Positions 9,077 to 17,884 of a stretch of DNA of 35,075 bases are shown here, one piece after another. Location: NCBI GenBank assembly GCA_001689405.1, contig LUJO01000033.1, positions 1-35,075 of the forward strand, given 5' to 3'. Origin of the DNA: Candidatus Homeothermus arabinoxylanisolvens. Lineage in GTDB: Bacteria; Bacteroidota; Bacteroidia; Bacteroidales; Muribaculaceae. The position numbers and the translations under genes are program-made. The notes below the pieces were generated by a model. It was not told the DNA's origin. It worked only from the letters and a program-made list of their open reading frames with translations, and ran no database searches. Every line of letters begins with the position of its first letter. The first letter of the stretch is position 1.

Positions 9077-12000
9077 ATGCATAATTTTATGAAAGTAATT
9101 AGATCCTTAATTCTATTGCTGTTGCTCGTGGTGCAGGGTACTTTGTCCCTTGCGGCACAGAACAGAGAGGTTACGGGTACGGTACTTGATACCATGGACG
9201 AACCTCTGGCCGGCGTTACCGTAATGGAGGCCGGTACAACCAACGGTTGCATGACCGATATAGACGGTAAATTCTCTATAAAGGTCGCTGCCGACGCTAC
9301 GGTTACGCTCAACTTCTCATACGTGGGCTTCACTCCGCAGTCGGTCAAGGTGGCTCCGGGGCAGAATACTCTCGATATAGTCATGAAGGAAGACGCCATC
9401 ATGCTTGAAGAGACTGTCGTCATCGGTTACGGTACACAGAAGAAGGTCAACCTTACCGGTGCCGTGGCTTCGGTAAGCAGCAAGGACCTCGAAAACCGTG
9501 TGGCACACTCCGTTACCGACATGCTTCAGGGTTCGGTGGCAGGTCTTAACATCACCACCTCTTCGGGTGTGCCCGGACAGGAGGCTGCCATCAACGTGCG
9601 TGGTACCACTTCTATCAACAAGACCAATCCGCTCGTGCTCATCGACGGTGTCGAGGGCAGTCTTGACCGTGTCAATCCCAACGATGTCGAGTCGATTTCG
9701 GTCATCAAGGATGCCTCGGCGGCAGCCGTTTACGGTGCCCGTGCAGCATTCGGTGTTATCCTCGTTACTACCAAGTCGGGTAGTGAGAAAGACGGTAAGG
9801 CTACCGTACGCTATAGCGGCCGTTACGGTTGGGAAGAGCCCACAACCTCTACCGACTACGAGACACGCGGTTACTGGTCGGTCTACACGGTCAACCTGTT
9901 TCAGCGCACCACCAACGGCAGCAACCTTGTGAAATATACCGATTATGACATGCAGCAGCTGCTTGCGCGTGTCAACGACAAGACCGAGCACCCCGACCGT
10001 CCGTGGATTGTCGAGGACACTCGCGACGGTCGCCGTCAGTGGGTTTACTACGGCAACAACGACTGGTGGCACACTCTCTACAAGGACAAGCACCCCACCA
10101 CACAGCATAACGTGTCGTTCTCGGGCGGTACAAAGGACATAAAGTACTTCCTCTCGGGCGGTATCGACTACCGCAAGGGTATACTTCGCGCCAACCCCGA
10201 CGTGTTCCGCCGCTACAATCTTCGTTCCAAGATTGACTTCCGTATCAACAAGTGGGCCACTATGTCCAACAACACCTCGTTCTTCTCCTCGCAGTATGAT
10301 TTCCAAGGCGACGGCAGCGTAGAGAATACTCTCCAGTATTCGGCCCGCCACGCTTATCCTATATTCCCGACGAAGAACCCCGACGGTTCATGGCTTTATG
10401 CCACTCCTTACCTCGATTATAAGGTTGCTAACGGACGCCACATCTTTACCGAAGCCGGCACCCACCGCAACAAGAACCGCCGCACGGAGTTTGTCAACAC
10501 CACTCGCCTGACTATCACTCCCATCAAGCAGTTGAGCATAAACGGCGACTTCACATATCGCTTCTATCAGTCGCGCAATACGAGCCGTTCGCAGCCATTC
10601 CAGTACCGCGAGTATCCTGACGGACCGCTCGGTGAATACAACACCGGTGCAGGCGAAAACCGCCTTGACGAGACCGCCAACACCCGCAACTACTTCTCAT
10701 ATAATGTATATGCTACATATACCGACTCGTTCAATGAGTCGCACAACGTTACCGCAACAGTCGGTTACAACTATGAGACATTGAAGATAAAGAATCTCGG
10801 TGTCGCTGCCGGCAACCTGTCGTCGGTCGACCTCGATGACCTCAATCTTGCCACAGGTCCCGCAAGTAGCGACAATTACAGCGGCGGCCAGAACGAGTAC
10901 TCGCTTTCCGGTATATTCGGACGTGTCAACTACGACTATCAGGGCCGTTACCTGTTCGAGCTCAGCGGCCGTTATGACGGTACATCGCGCTTCGCCCGCG
11001 GCAACCGCTGGGGCTTCTTCCCCTCGGGTTCTGTAGGATGGCGTATCTCGGAGGAAAAGTTCTTCTCGCCTCTGCGCAACGTTGTAGACAACCTGAAGCT
11101 CCGTCTCTCTTACGGTAGCCTCGGTAACCAGAATGTGGATTCTTATTACACTTTCCTTCGTCTTGTTTCTATCAAAGACTTCAAAGGCTTCTCCTTCGGC
11201 GGCGACCTTCCCGGAAAATACTCTTCGCTCGGCGCTCCTATCGCCTCTGACCTTACTTGGGAAAAGGCCAACCAGTGGAACCTCGGTCTTGACTATTCGA
11301 TGTTCAACAACCGCTTCACTCTTACCGCTGACGTTTACATCCGCGACACCAAGGACATGTTGACCGACGGTATAGCCCTTCCGGGTGTTTACGGCGCCGA
11401 CGTGCCCAAGATGAACACTGCCGACCTCCGCACCAAAGGTTACGAACTCGCCGTGCAGTGGCGCGACAACTTCCAGCTCTTCGGCAAGCGTCTTGACTAC
11501 AACGTGGGCTTCAATATCAGCGACTACCGTGCCGAAATCACACGTTATGACAACCCCAACAAGACATTTGCAAAGGATTATTACAAAGGCATGCGCCTCG
11601 GCGAAATCTGGGGTTATGTCACCGACGGCTTCTATGCATCTGACGAAGAGGCTGCCGAATACACTAAAAATCTTACATTCGACAGTAACTTCCTCGGCAA
11701 CCTGCCTTCGGGATGGAAAGCCGGCGACGTGAAGTTTGTCGATCTCGACGGTGACGGACATATCGGTGAAGGTGACAACACCGCCGATAGCCCCGGTGAC
11801 CGCAAGGTGCTCGGCAACTCGCTTCCGAGCCTCTCCTACGGTATCACTGCCGGTATACGCTACTGCGGATTTGACGTATCGGCATTCTTCCAAGGAACCG
11901 GCGACCACTATTGGTATCCCGGTGCGTGGGTAATGTCATTCTGGGGCGCTTATGGTCAGCCTTACTCTTCGTTCCTCCCGAAAGATTTCATACAGAACTG

Positions 12001-12361
12001 CTGGAGCGAGGATAATGTTGACGCATACTTCCCCCGTCCGCGTTCCAATATATCGACCGGCGGTTACCTGCGTCGCGTAAACGACAAGTATATACAGAAC
12101 ATCCGTTATCTGCGTTTCAAGAACCTGACCGTGGGTTATACTCTTCCGTCCAACTGGACCAAGAAGATCTGTCTTGACAATGTTCGCGTATACTTCTCGG
12201 GTGAAAACCTCTGCTACTGGTCGCCGCTGAAGAAGCACACCAAGCATCTTGACCCGGAACGTGCTTTCACACGTGCCAATAAATCTGATGATTCGGCTCT
12301 TGACAACTGTTACTATCCGTGGCAGAAGACATTCATGTTTGGCCTCGATATTACTTTCTGA
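9077..12361 (+). CDS. SusC-like TonB-dependent outer membrane transporter
   Basis: This is the outer-membrane barrel that imports oligosaccharides (or other ligands) with energy from TonB, closed by its SusD lid. A signal peptide covers residues 1-27 (hydrophobic run SLILLLLLVVQG, cleavage after SLAAQ region). A carboxypeptidase-regulatory-like domain follows (about 30-105, REVTGTVLDTMDEPLAGVTV). Then come the SusC hallmark EETVVIGYGTQKK, the plug (LTGAVASVSSKDLEN, INVRGTTSINKTNPLVLIDG, DASAAAVYGARAAFGVILV), and a long beta-barrel ending in MFGLDITF with the aromatic C-terminus needed for barrel assembly. Its 1094 residues are typical. A second in-frame ATG at 9089 (MKVIRSL) gives a more usual signal peptide and is equally possible. 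susD follows after 40 bp. The ligand cannot be read from sequence. Confidence 0.95.
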   Translation: MHNFMKVIRSLILLLLLVVQGTLSLAAQNREVTGTVLDTMDEPLAGVTVMEAGTTNGCMTDIDGKFSIKVAADATVTLNFSYVGFTPQSVKVAPGQNTLDIVMKEDAIMLEETVVIGYGTQKKVNLTGAVASVSSKDLENRVAHSVTDMLQGSVAGLNITTSSGVPGQEAAINVRGTTSINKTNPLVLIDGVEGSLDRVNPNDVESISVIKDASAAAVYGARAAFGVILVTTKSGSEKDGKATVRYSGRYGWEEPTTSTDYETRGYWSVYTVNLFQRTTNGSNLVKYTDYDMQQLLARVNDKTEHPDRPWIVEDTRDGRRQWVYYGNNDWWHTLYKDKHPTTQHNVSFSGGTKDIKYFLSGGIDYRKGILRANPDVFRRYNLRSKIDFRINKWATMSNNTSFFSSQYDFQGDGSVENTLQYSARHAYPIFPTKNPDGSWLYATPYLDYKVANGRHIFTEAGTHRNKNRRTEFVNTTRLTITPIKQLSINGDFTYRFYQSRNTSRSQPFQYREYPDGPLGEYNTGAGENRLDETANTRNYFSYNVYATYTDSFNESHNVTATVGYNYETLKIKNLGVAAGNLSSVDLDDLNLATGPASSDNYSGGQNEYSLSGIFGRVNYDYQGRYLFELSGRYDGTSRFARGNRWGFFPSGSVGWRISEEKFFSPLRNVVDNLKLRLSYGSLGNQNVDSYYTFLRLVSIKDFKGFSFGGDLPGKYSSLGAPIASDLTWEKANQWNLGLDYSMFNNRFTLTADVYIRDTKDMLTDGIALPGVYGADVPKMNTADLRTKGYELAVQWRDNFQLFGKRLDYNVGFNISDYRAEITRYDNPNKTFAKDYYKGMRLGEIWGYVTDGFYASDEEAAEYTKNLTFDSNFLGNLPSGWKAGDVKFVDLDGDGHIGEGDNTADSPGDRKVLGNSLPSLSYGITAGIRYCGFDVSAFFQGTGDHYWYPGAWVMSFWGAYGQPYSSFLPKDFIQNCWSEDNVDAYFPRPRSNISTGGYLRRVNDKYIQNIRYLRFKNLTVGYTLPSNWTKKICLDNVRVYFSGENLCYWSPLKKHTKHLDPERAFTRANKSDDSALDNCYYPWQKTFMFGLDITF

Positions 12362-12401
12362 TGCACGATTATTAACTTGAATTACGAAAACGAATAAAGT
12401 T

Positions 12402-14204
12402 ATGAAAAAATATATACTGCCGGTCGCGCTCTGTATGCTCTTGGGGTTCGCGTCGTGCGATGACTCGCTTGACCTTAATCCGAAAGACAGGGTATCGGAG
12501 GCCGACTACTTCAAGACAGCCGAAGATTTGCAGCTGTTTACCAATCCGTATTATAACAATATGCTCGACAAGACGCCTTATGACGAGGACAATGACTTTT
12601 ATGTACAGAAGACGCTCAGCGCCGAGCAGCGCGGTGGCAACTACCGCACAGTCCCCGAAAGCGGAGGCGGATGGTCGTGGGGCGACCTGCGCCGCATCAA
12701 CTCGCTGCTTGCCCGCATAGACCGTTGTCCCGACGAGGCTGCCGTTATTAAATACACGGCTCTGAGCCGCATGTTCCGCGCTTTCTTCTATTTCGAGAAG
12801 GTAAAGCGCTTCGGTAATGTGCCTTGGTATGACAAGGAACTCGGTTCGGCCGATCCCGACCTGTACAAGACTCAGGACTCACGTGAGCTTGTCATGTCAA
12901 ACATGCTTGCCGACATTGACTATGCCATCGAGTTTCTTCCTGACAAGAAGGATGAGCCTGAGGCTCCCTACCGTGCTACCAAGTGGGCAGCTCTCGCGCT
13001 GAAAGCACAGTTCTGCCTCTTCGAGGGCACATACCGCAAATACCACGGAATTAACCTTGAGGGCCACAGCGCCAACGACTATCTGCAGCTTGCCGCCGAT
13101 GCCGCCAAGGAGATAATTGAGCACGGACCTTACAAGCTCTACAGTACCAACAAGCCCGATGAGGACTACCTTAACATGTTTGCCGCCGAGGATGCCAACA
13201 AGGATGAATACATCATGGCTATCCGCTTCAGCTTCGCGACAAAACTCTACCACAATGCTACCGCCGCTTCGCTTGTGGCCTCGCAGGGTCGTCCCGGATT
13301 CACCCGTAAGGTGGTCAACATGTATCTTATGAAAGACGGTTCCCGCTTTACCGACAAGCCCGGATGGCAGGAGATGCAGTTTGGCGAGGAGACTGCCAAT
13401 CGTGACCCGCGTTTGGCGCAGACCGTGCGTTGCCCCGGCTATCACCGCATAGGCGATACCAAAATACTTGCTCCCGACTTCGGTACATGCACAACAGGTT
13501 ATTCGCCCGTGAAGTTTGTCCAGAACCCGAAGGATGCCAACGGCGGCGTGGACCGTGTGGAGACCTCTACGGCCGACCTGCCCGTATACCGCCTCGCTGA
13601 GGTTATGCTCAACTATGCCGAGGCTAAGGCTGAACTCGGTACTCTTACACAGGATGACCTCGAGATATCGGTCAACAAGATACGCAAGCGTGCCGGCATG
13701 CCCGACCTTAATATGGCTGTCGCCAATGCCAATCCCGACTGGTATCTGTCGTCACCCCAATATGGCTATACCAATGTCGACGGAGCCAACAAGGGCGTGA
13801 TACTCGAGATACGCCGCGAGCGCTCTGTAGAGCTTATGGAGGAGGGTTTCCGCTGGTCCGACATACGCCGCTGGAAAGCCGGATACTGCTACAACCAGTC
13901 TATTCAGGGTATGTATTTCCCCGGTCCCGGCGAATATGACCTGTCAGGCAACGGCAAGACCGACATTGTACTTTATGCGGCAGGTACTCCCAAACCCGCA
14001 GCCGGCGACGGTGTTCAGGTCTACGAGATAGGCAAGGGTGAAGGTCGATTGGCTCTTTCTGACGGAAACAAGGGCTATGTGGACTTCCATAACGATCAGG
14101 TACGTCCCGGCTTCAATGAGGCGCGCGACTATCTTTACCCGATACCCAGCGATGAAATAAGCCTTAATCCCAATCTCGTTCAGAATCCCGGTTGGGGAAA
14201 GTAA
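12402..14204 (+). CDS. SusD/RagB-like surface glycan-binding lipoprotein
   Basis: This is the partner of the upstream SusC: a surface lipoprotein that captures ligand and closes over the barrel. The lipoprotein signal MKKYILPVALCMLLGFASC has its Cys at residue 19. The mature start DDSLDLNPKDRVSEADYFKTAEDLQLF is the standard SusD opening. TPR-type helical segments follow (LARIDRCPDEAAVIKYTALSRMFRAFFYF, KWAALALKAQFCLFEGTY). The conserved C-terminal part has VYRLAEVMLNYAEAKAELG, VNKIRKRAGMP and RRERSVELMEEGFRWSDIRRWKAG, ending with YLYPIPSDEISLNPNLVQNPGWGK. At 600 residues it is of normal length. It lies 40 bp downstream of susC and 40 bp upstream of the BACON lipoprotein. Confidence 0.95.
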   Translation: MKKYILPVALCMLLGFASCDDSLDLNPKDRVSEADYFKTAEDLQLFTNPYYNNMLDKTPYDEDNDFYVQKTLSAEQRGGNYRTVPESGGGWSWGDLRRINSLLARIDRCPDEAAVIKYTALSRMFRAFFYFEKVKRFGNVPWYDKELGSADPDLYKTQDSRELVMSNMLADIDYAIEFLPDKKDEPEAPYRATKWAALALKAQFCLFEGTYRKYHGINLEGHSANDYLQLAADAAKEIIEHGPYKLYSTNKPDEDYLNMFAAEDANKDEYIMAIRFSFATKLYHNATAASLVASQGRPGFTRKVVNMYLMKDGSRFTDKPGWQEMQFGEETANRDPRLAQTVRCPGYHRIGDTKILAPDFGTCTTGYSPVKFVQNPKDANGGVDRVETSTADLPVYRLAEVMLNYAEAKAELGTLTQDDLEISVNKIRKRAGMPDLNMAVANANPDWYLSSPQYGYTNVDGANKGVILEIRRERSVELMEEGFRWSDIRRWKAGYCYNQSIQGMYFPGPGEYDLSGNGKTDIVLYAAGTPKPAAGDGVQVYEIGKGEGRLALSDGNKGYVDFHNDQVRPGFNEARDYLYPIPSDEISLNPNLVQNPGWGK

Positions 14205-14244
14205 TCCCGGTTTATTACAATTGAAAAACTTTAAAGTATAGATT

Positions 14245-16248
14245 ATGAAACTGATAAACTATATATTGGCATCCATGCTGCTGCTTACCGCCGGATTGTT
14301 TACCGGTTGTAGCGATGATGATGACTCAAGGGCCGGTGCCGTGCTCTCAAGCGCTCCATCCCTGTCATTCAGCTCTACCGATGCCGGTACCAAGACTATT
14401 ATGATATATGCCGACGGCGACTGGACCGTCGAGGCTCCCGAGTGGGTTGTCGTGACTCCCGACCACGGCACAATGACGATGGAAGTAACCGTTTCGGCCA
14501 TCGACAACGTGCGCGACGGCGCGCTTGACAAGCCCCGTAACGGCAAAGTGTCATTCAAGGGACGTGACCTTAGAAGTATTGCCGAATTGTTGGTAGTACA
14601 GGCCGGCGACAAGTTCCGCGACTGTCCTACTGTTGAGATTGCCGATGTCGACGGTCTTGATAATGAAGCTGTGTTTGAGATCAAGAATGCTCAGGTTGCG
14701 GCTCTTACCGCTTCGGGCTTCATGATTTCCGACGGATTGGTCAATGTATTTGTCAAGTCGGCCGATGCCGTTGAAGTAGGCGACATGGTTGACGTGCGTG
14801 GTGAAAAAGCTGCTGACAACCAGAAACTCGCTTACGTCGTAAGCAACAAAGTCACTGTCGTTTCTTCAGGCAGCGAGGTATCTTACCCCAATCCCGAGGA
14901 CATAACCGACAAACTCGCTACTTATACAGCCACCACCCGTAAGTTTGTAAAAGTCGAGGGCGTGATGTATGAAGGCGTAGTGCGTATTGAAGGTGTGGAA
15001 ATGGGTGTGCAGCTCGTTGATGCCCCCGCATCATTTGACTTGACTGAACTCCACGGCCATGCGGTAGTCGTTACCGGCTACTTCGGCGGTGTAGCCACTC
15101 CGGTTATCCGCCTGACGCCTGTGAATATCGTCGACAATGGCGAGGCCAACATACCCGAGGCTACAATCGAAGAGATCGCTTCGCTCATAGACGCATCGGT
15201 TATCCGTGTCAAGGAAGCTACAGTGGCCCTCGTAACTCCCAACGGCTTCATCGTTTCCGACGGAAGTGTCGGTGCCCTTGTTGTAACCGACAACGCTGAT
15301 GTTCAGGTGGGCGATAAGGTTACCGTTAAAGCCAAGAAGGTGACCGACGGCTACGGTATGCCTAAACTCGAACCTGAGAAGATATCGGTAGTGTCGTCAG
15401 GCAATGAGGTGGCTTGGACTCCCGACGATATAACCTCTTCACTTGCCACTTACACAACCAATGCCCGTCGGTGTGTGAAAGTTTCGGGTACGATGAACGG
15501 AAACATCATACGTCTTGCCGGATCTTCGGCTTCAGTGATAATGCGTAACATACCTGCCGGTGTCGATGTATCGACTTACGGTCATGCCGTTACTGTGACA
15601 GGTTTTGTAAGCAGTGTTGATGCGCCTGTGGTGTCTATGACCCCGGCTTCAATAACTGACAATGGCGCTTCGTCTGTAGTCTATTTCGCCGAGGACTTTG
15701 AATGGCTTGACCCGTGGTCGGCTATAGTTCCCGCCGGAAAGACCGTTGAAGAAGACAACCTCGATGCTACCGCTCCGCAGATTTCAGCTAAGGATAAAGC
15801 ATGTGTAAAGGGCGAGACTGCCGAAGATATGATGAAAGAGCGTGGCTACGATTTCTTGCGTGTTACTACTAAGAAAGACGGTGAGTGTATATACCTGCAG
15901 CGCAACTACCTCAAGTTCGGTAAGACAAGCTATCAGGCCGGTATCGTGCTTCCGAAGCTGACATCTATTTCCGGTTCGGCCAATGTCAAGTTGAAATTTG
16001 AATGGTGTCCTATGCGTCAGGGTTCCGGAAAGATTGACCCGGTCAATCTGATTGTACTCGTCGATGACAAGGAATATGAAGTGCCGACTCACGGCTGGGA
16101 TAAGGGCCATACTCTTGAGTGGATACCCGCCGAGGTGGCATTGACCGGTGTGACCAAAGACTCCAAGATTGTCATCCGCCAGACCCAGTGGCCCGCAGCA
16201 ACCGCTAACCGCTGGTTCCTTGACAACATCAGCATCACAGCTCAATAA
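14245..16248 (+). CDS. BACON-domain surface lipoprotein with tandem repeats (SusE/F position)
   Basis: This is the last gene of the SusCD operon, in the place usually taken by SusE/SusF-like accessory glycan-binding lipoproteins. The lipoprotein signal (MKLINYILASMLLLTAGLFTGC, Cys at residue 22) is followed by SDDDDS. Residues about 33-121 form a BACON domain (LSFSSTDAGTKTIMIYADGDWTVEAPEW, ending in LLVVQAGD). Two homologous repeats follow, about 123-295 and 295-473. Each has a SGF/NGF-x-x-SDG segment, VEVGD/VQVGD, KVTVVSSGSEV / KISVVSSGNEV, LATYTATTRKFVKVEG / LATYTTNARRCVKVSG and VIRLTPVNIVDNG / VVSMTPASITDNG. The C-terminal part (about 476-667) looks like a jelly-roll module ending NRWFLDNISITAQ. 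Binding of the PUL ligand is inferred from position; no binding site can be named. Confidence 0.8.
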   Translation: MKLINYILASMLLLTAGLFTGCSDDDDSRAGAVLSSAPSLSFSSTDAGTKTIMIYADGDWTVEAPEWVVVTPDHGTMTMEVTVSAIDNVRDGALDKPRNGKVSFKGRDLRSIAELLVVQAGDKFRDCPTVEIADVDGLDNEAVFEIKNAQVAALTASGFMISDGLVNVFVKSADAVEVGDMVDVRGEKAADNQKLAYVVSNKVTVVSSGSEVSYPNPEDITDKLATYTATTRKFVKVEGVMYEGVVRIEGVEMGVQLVDAPASFDLTELHGHAVVVTGYFGGVATPVIRLTPVNIVDNGEANIPEATIEEIASLIDASVIRVKEATVALVTPNGFIVSDGSVGALVVTDNADVQVGDKVTVKAKKVTDGYGMPKLEPEKISVVSSGNEVAWTPDDITSSLATYTTNARRCVKVSGTMNGNIIRLAGSSASVIMRNIPAGVDVSTYGHAVTVTGFVSSVDAPVVSMTPASITDNGASSVVYFAEDFEWLDPWSAIVPAGKTVEEDNLDATAPQISAKDKACVKGETAEDMMKERGYDFLRVTTKKDGECIYLQRNYLKFGKTSYQAGIVLPKLTSISGSANVKLKFEWCPMRQGSGKIDPVNLIVLVDDKEYEVPTHGWDKGHTLEWIPAEVALTGVTKDSKIVIRQTQWPAATANRWFLDNISITAQ

Positions 16249-16283
16249 ACAAGAGTGTAATCTAATGCCTCTATAGCCGACGA

Positions 16284-16309
16284 GGGCCTGCCGCAACCGC
16301 GACAGGCCC
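16284..16309 (+). terminator. Hairpin terminator candidate after the SusCD operon
   Basis: The stem GGGCCTG/CAGGCCC (16284-16290 with 16303-16309) is extended by CGC/GCG across one mismatch, with loop AACC. It lies 35 bp after the operon's last stop. The T-run after it is weak (TTGCC), so termination may be partial or the hairpin may protect the 3' end. Confidence 0.5.
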
Positions 16310-16379
16310 TTGCCACATCTACACCCCGCCGGCAGCCACGCCCCCACCAATCCTGTCACTATGGCAAATTACCAACCAC

Positions 16380-16416
16380 AAAAAAGCGGAGCAGGGCATC
16401 ACTGCCTTACTCCGCT
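16380..16416 (-). terminator. Intrinsic terminator of gdhA
   Basis: On the minus strand the stem AGCGGAG/CTCCGCT (16385-16391 with 16410-16416) continues after one mismatch with a 6-bp inner stem (one G-T pair) around a 4-base loop. It is followed by six T's (16380-16385 on the complement). It lies 26 bp after the gdhA stop. Confidence 0.85.
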
Positions 16417-16441
16417 ACATATTGATTGGGAAATTTGGATT

Positions 16442-17773
16442 TTACAGAATACCTTGGGCCATCATCGCGCGGGCTACTTTCATGAAGCCGGCCACGTTGG
16501 CGCCCTTCACGTAGTTGATGTAGTCGCCCTCCTTGCCGTACTTCTCACACTGGCTGTGGATGTTGGCCATGATGCCTTTGAGCTTGTTGTCAACCTCCTC
16601 GGCACTCCACGAAAGCTTCTGTGAGTTCTGCGCCATCTCCAGACCCGATACCGATACACCGCCGGCGTTGGCAGCCTTTCCGGGTGCGTAAAGTATTTTG
16701 GCGTTGAGGAACTCTTTGATAGCCTCGGGAGTAGAGGGCATGTTGGCTCCTTCGCTGACTGCTATACAGCCGTTGGCAAGCAGTGTGCGGGCGTCGTCGC
16801 CGTCAAGCTCGTTCTGGGTGGCCGAGGGCATGGCTATGTCGCACTTGTATACCCACGGACGTCCGCCCTCGACATACTCGCAGCCATACTCTTCGGCAAA
16901 CTCGCGGATGCGGCCACGGTACTCGTTCTTGAGCTTGAAGATGTAGTCGAGCTGCTCTTTGGTGAGTCCTTCGGGCACGTAGATGCAACCGTCGGAGTCG
17001 CTCATGGTTATGACTTTGGCGCCGAGCTCAAGGAGCTTTTTGGCAGTGTATGTAGCCACATTGCCCGAGCCGGAGATAGCCACTACCTTGTCTTTTATGT
17101 CGATGCCGCGGGTGGCGAGCATGTTGAGCAGGAAGTATACGTTGCCGTAGCCGGTAGCTTCGGGGCGTATGAGCGAGCCGCCGAACTCAAGGCCCTTGCC
17201 GGTGAATGTGCCGGTAAACTCGCGGGCCATCTTCTTGTACATACCGTACATGTAGCCGACCTCACGTCCGCCAACACCTATATCGCCGGCGGGCACGTCG
17301 GTGTCGGGGCCTATGTGGCGCCAAAGCTCGGCTATGAATGCCTGACAGAAGCGCATGACCTCCATGTCGCTCTTACCGCGGGGCGAGAAGTCGGAGCCGC
17401 CTTTGCCGCCGCCCATGGGCAGGGTGGTCAGCGAGTTCTTGAATGTCTGCTCGAATGCGAGAAATTTAAGGATCGACTGGTTTACCGACGAGTGGAAACG
17501 TATGCCCCCTTTGTACGGGCCGATGGCGTTGTTATGCTGGATACGGTAGCCCATATTGTTCTGTACTTTGCCCTTGTCGTCGACCCATGATACGCGGAAC
17601 GAGAAGATACGGTCGGGGATACACAGACGCTCGATGAGGTTGTAGCGCTCAAATTCGGGGTGCTTGTTGTACTCGTCCTCGATTGTTGTTATGACTTCTT
17701 CCACTGCCTGAAGATATTCCGGTTCGTTGGGGAAACGACGACGCAGGTCGTCCAAAACTTCGGTTGCTTTCAT
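16442..17773 (-). CDS. gdhA: Glutamate dehydrogenase, hexameric NAD(P)-dependent type
   Basis: It interconverts glutamate with 2-oxoglutarate plus ammonium in the cytoplasm, and is the main ammonium entry point in many Bacteroidales. The 443 residues match the hexameric small-subunit family. The dimerization/catalytic part has NMGYRIQHNNAIGPYKGGIRFH, the catalytic Lys region LPMGGGKGGSDF, and DVPAGDIGVGGREVGYMYG. The nucleotide-binding fold has VVAISGSGNVATYTAKKL. The C-terminal segment has ISEGANMPST-like VSEGANMPSTPEA and APGKAANAGGVSVSGLEM. NADP or NAD preference cannot be fixed by eye, although the family member of Bacteroides with this length is often dual or NADPH-linked. It is a single-gene unit with its own promoter (17815-17845) and terminator. 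Confidence 0.96.
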   Translation of the reverse strand: MKATEVLDDLRRRFPNEPEYLQAVEEVITTIEDEYNKHPEFERYNLIERLCIPDRIFSFRVSWVDDKGKVQNNMGYRIQHNNAIGPYKGGIRFHSSVNQSILKFLAFEQTFKNSLTTLPMGGGKGGSDFSPRGKSDMEVMRFCQAFIAELWRHIGPDTDVPAGDIGVGGREVGYMYGMYKKMAREFTGTFTGKGLEFGGSLIRPEATGYGNVYFLLNMLATRGIDIKDKVVAISGSGNVATYTAKKLLELGAKVITMSDSDGCIYVPEGLTKEQLDYIFKLKNEYRGRIREFAEEYGCEYVEGGRPWVYKCDIAMPSATQNELDGDDARTLLANGCIAVSEGANMPSTPEAIKEFLNAKILYAPGKAANAGGVSVSGLEMAQNSQKLSWSAEEVDNKLKGIMANIHSQCEKYGKEGDYINYVKGANVAGFMKVARAMMAQGIL

Positions 17774-17814
17774 TGTATCTTTCTTAAATTTGATAATATT
17801 TAGTTGTTTTGCGA

Positions 17815-17845
17815 CAAAGTTACAACAAAAAGTTTAAATTCCTAA
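17815..17845 (-). promoter_or_regulatory. Promoter of gdhA
   Basis: On the minus strand TAACTTTG (complement of 17815-17822) matches the -7 consensus TAnnTTTG. TTAG (17842-17845), 19 bp upstream, matches the -33 box TTTG at three of four bases. The start of transcription would be near 17808, giving a leader of about 35 nt before the ATG at 17773. Confidence 0.65.
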
Positions 17846-17865
17846 CATTTTTCAATAAAAAATGT
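17845..17865. repeat. AT-rich inverted repeat at the gdhA promoter
   Basis: ACATTTTT (17845-17852) and AAAAATGT (17858-17865) form a perfect 8-bp inverted repeat with a 5-base gap. It touches the -33 box of gdhA and lies 20 bp after the stop of the upstream gene. It could be an operator for gdhA or a weak AT-rich hairpin; there is no T-run for a terminator on the minus strand. Confidence 0.35.
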
Positions 17866-17884
17866 GTGTTTTGCTCTCATTTAG

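Noticed and set aside
9317..11908. Long minus-strand open frames (344 and 403 residues) opposite susC
   Set aside because: They lie wholly inside a clear SusC gene. Their composition (Val, Glu, Gly rich, no domain) is that of antisense shadows caused by codon bias on the coding strand.
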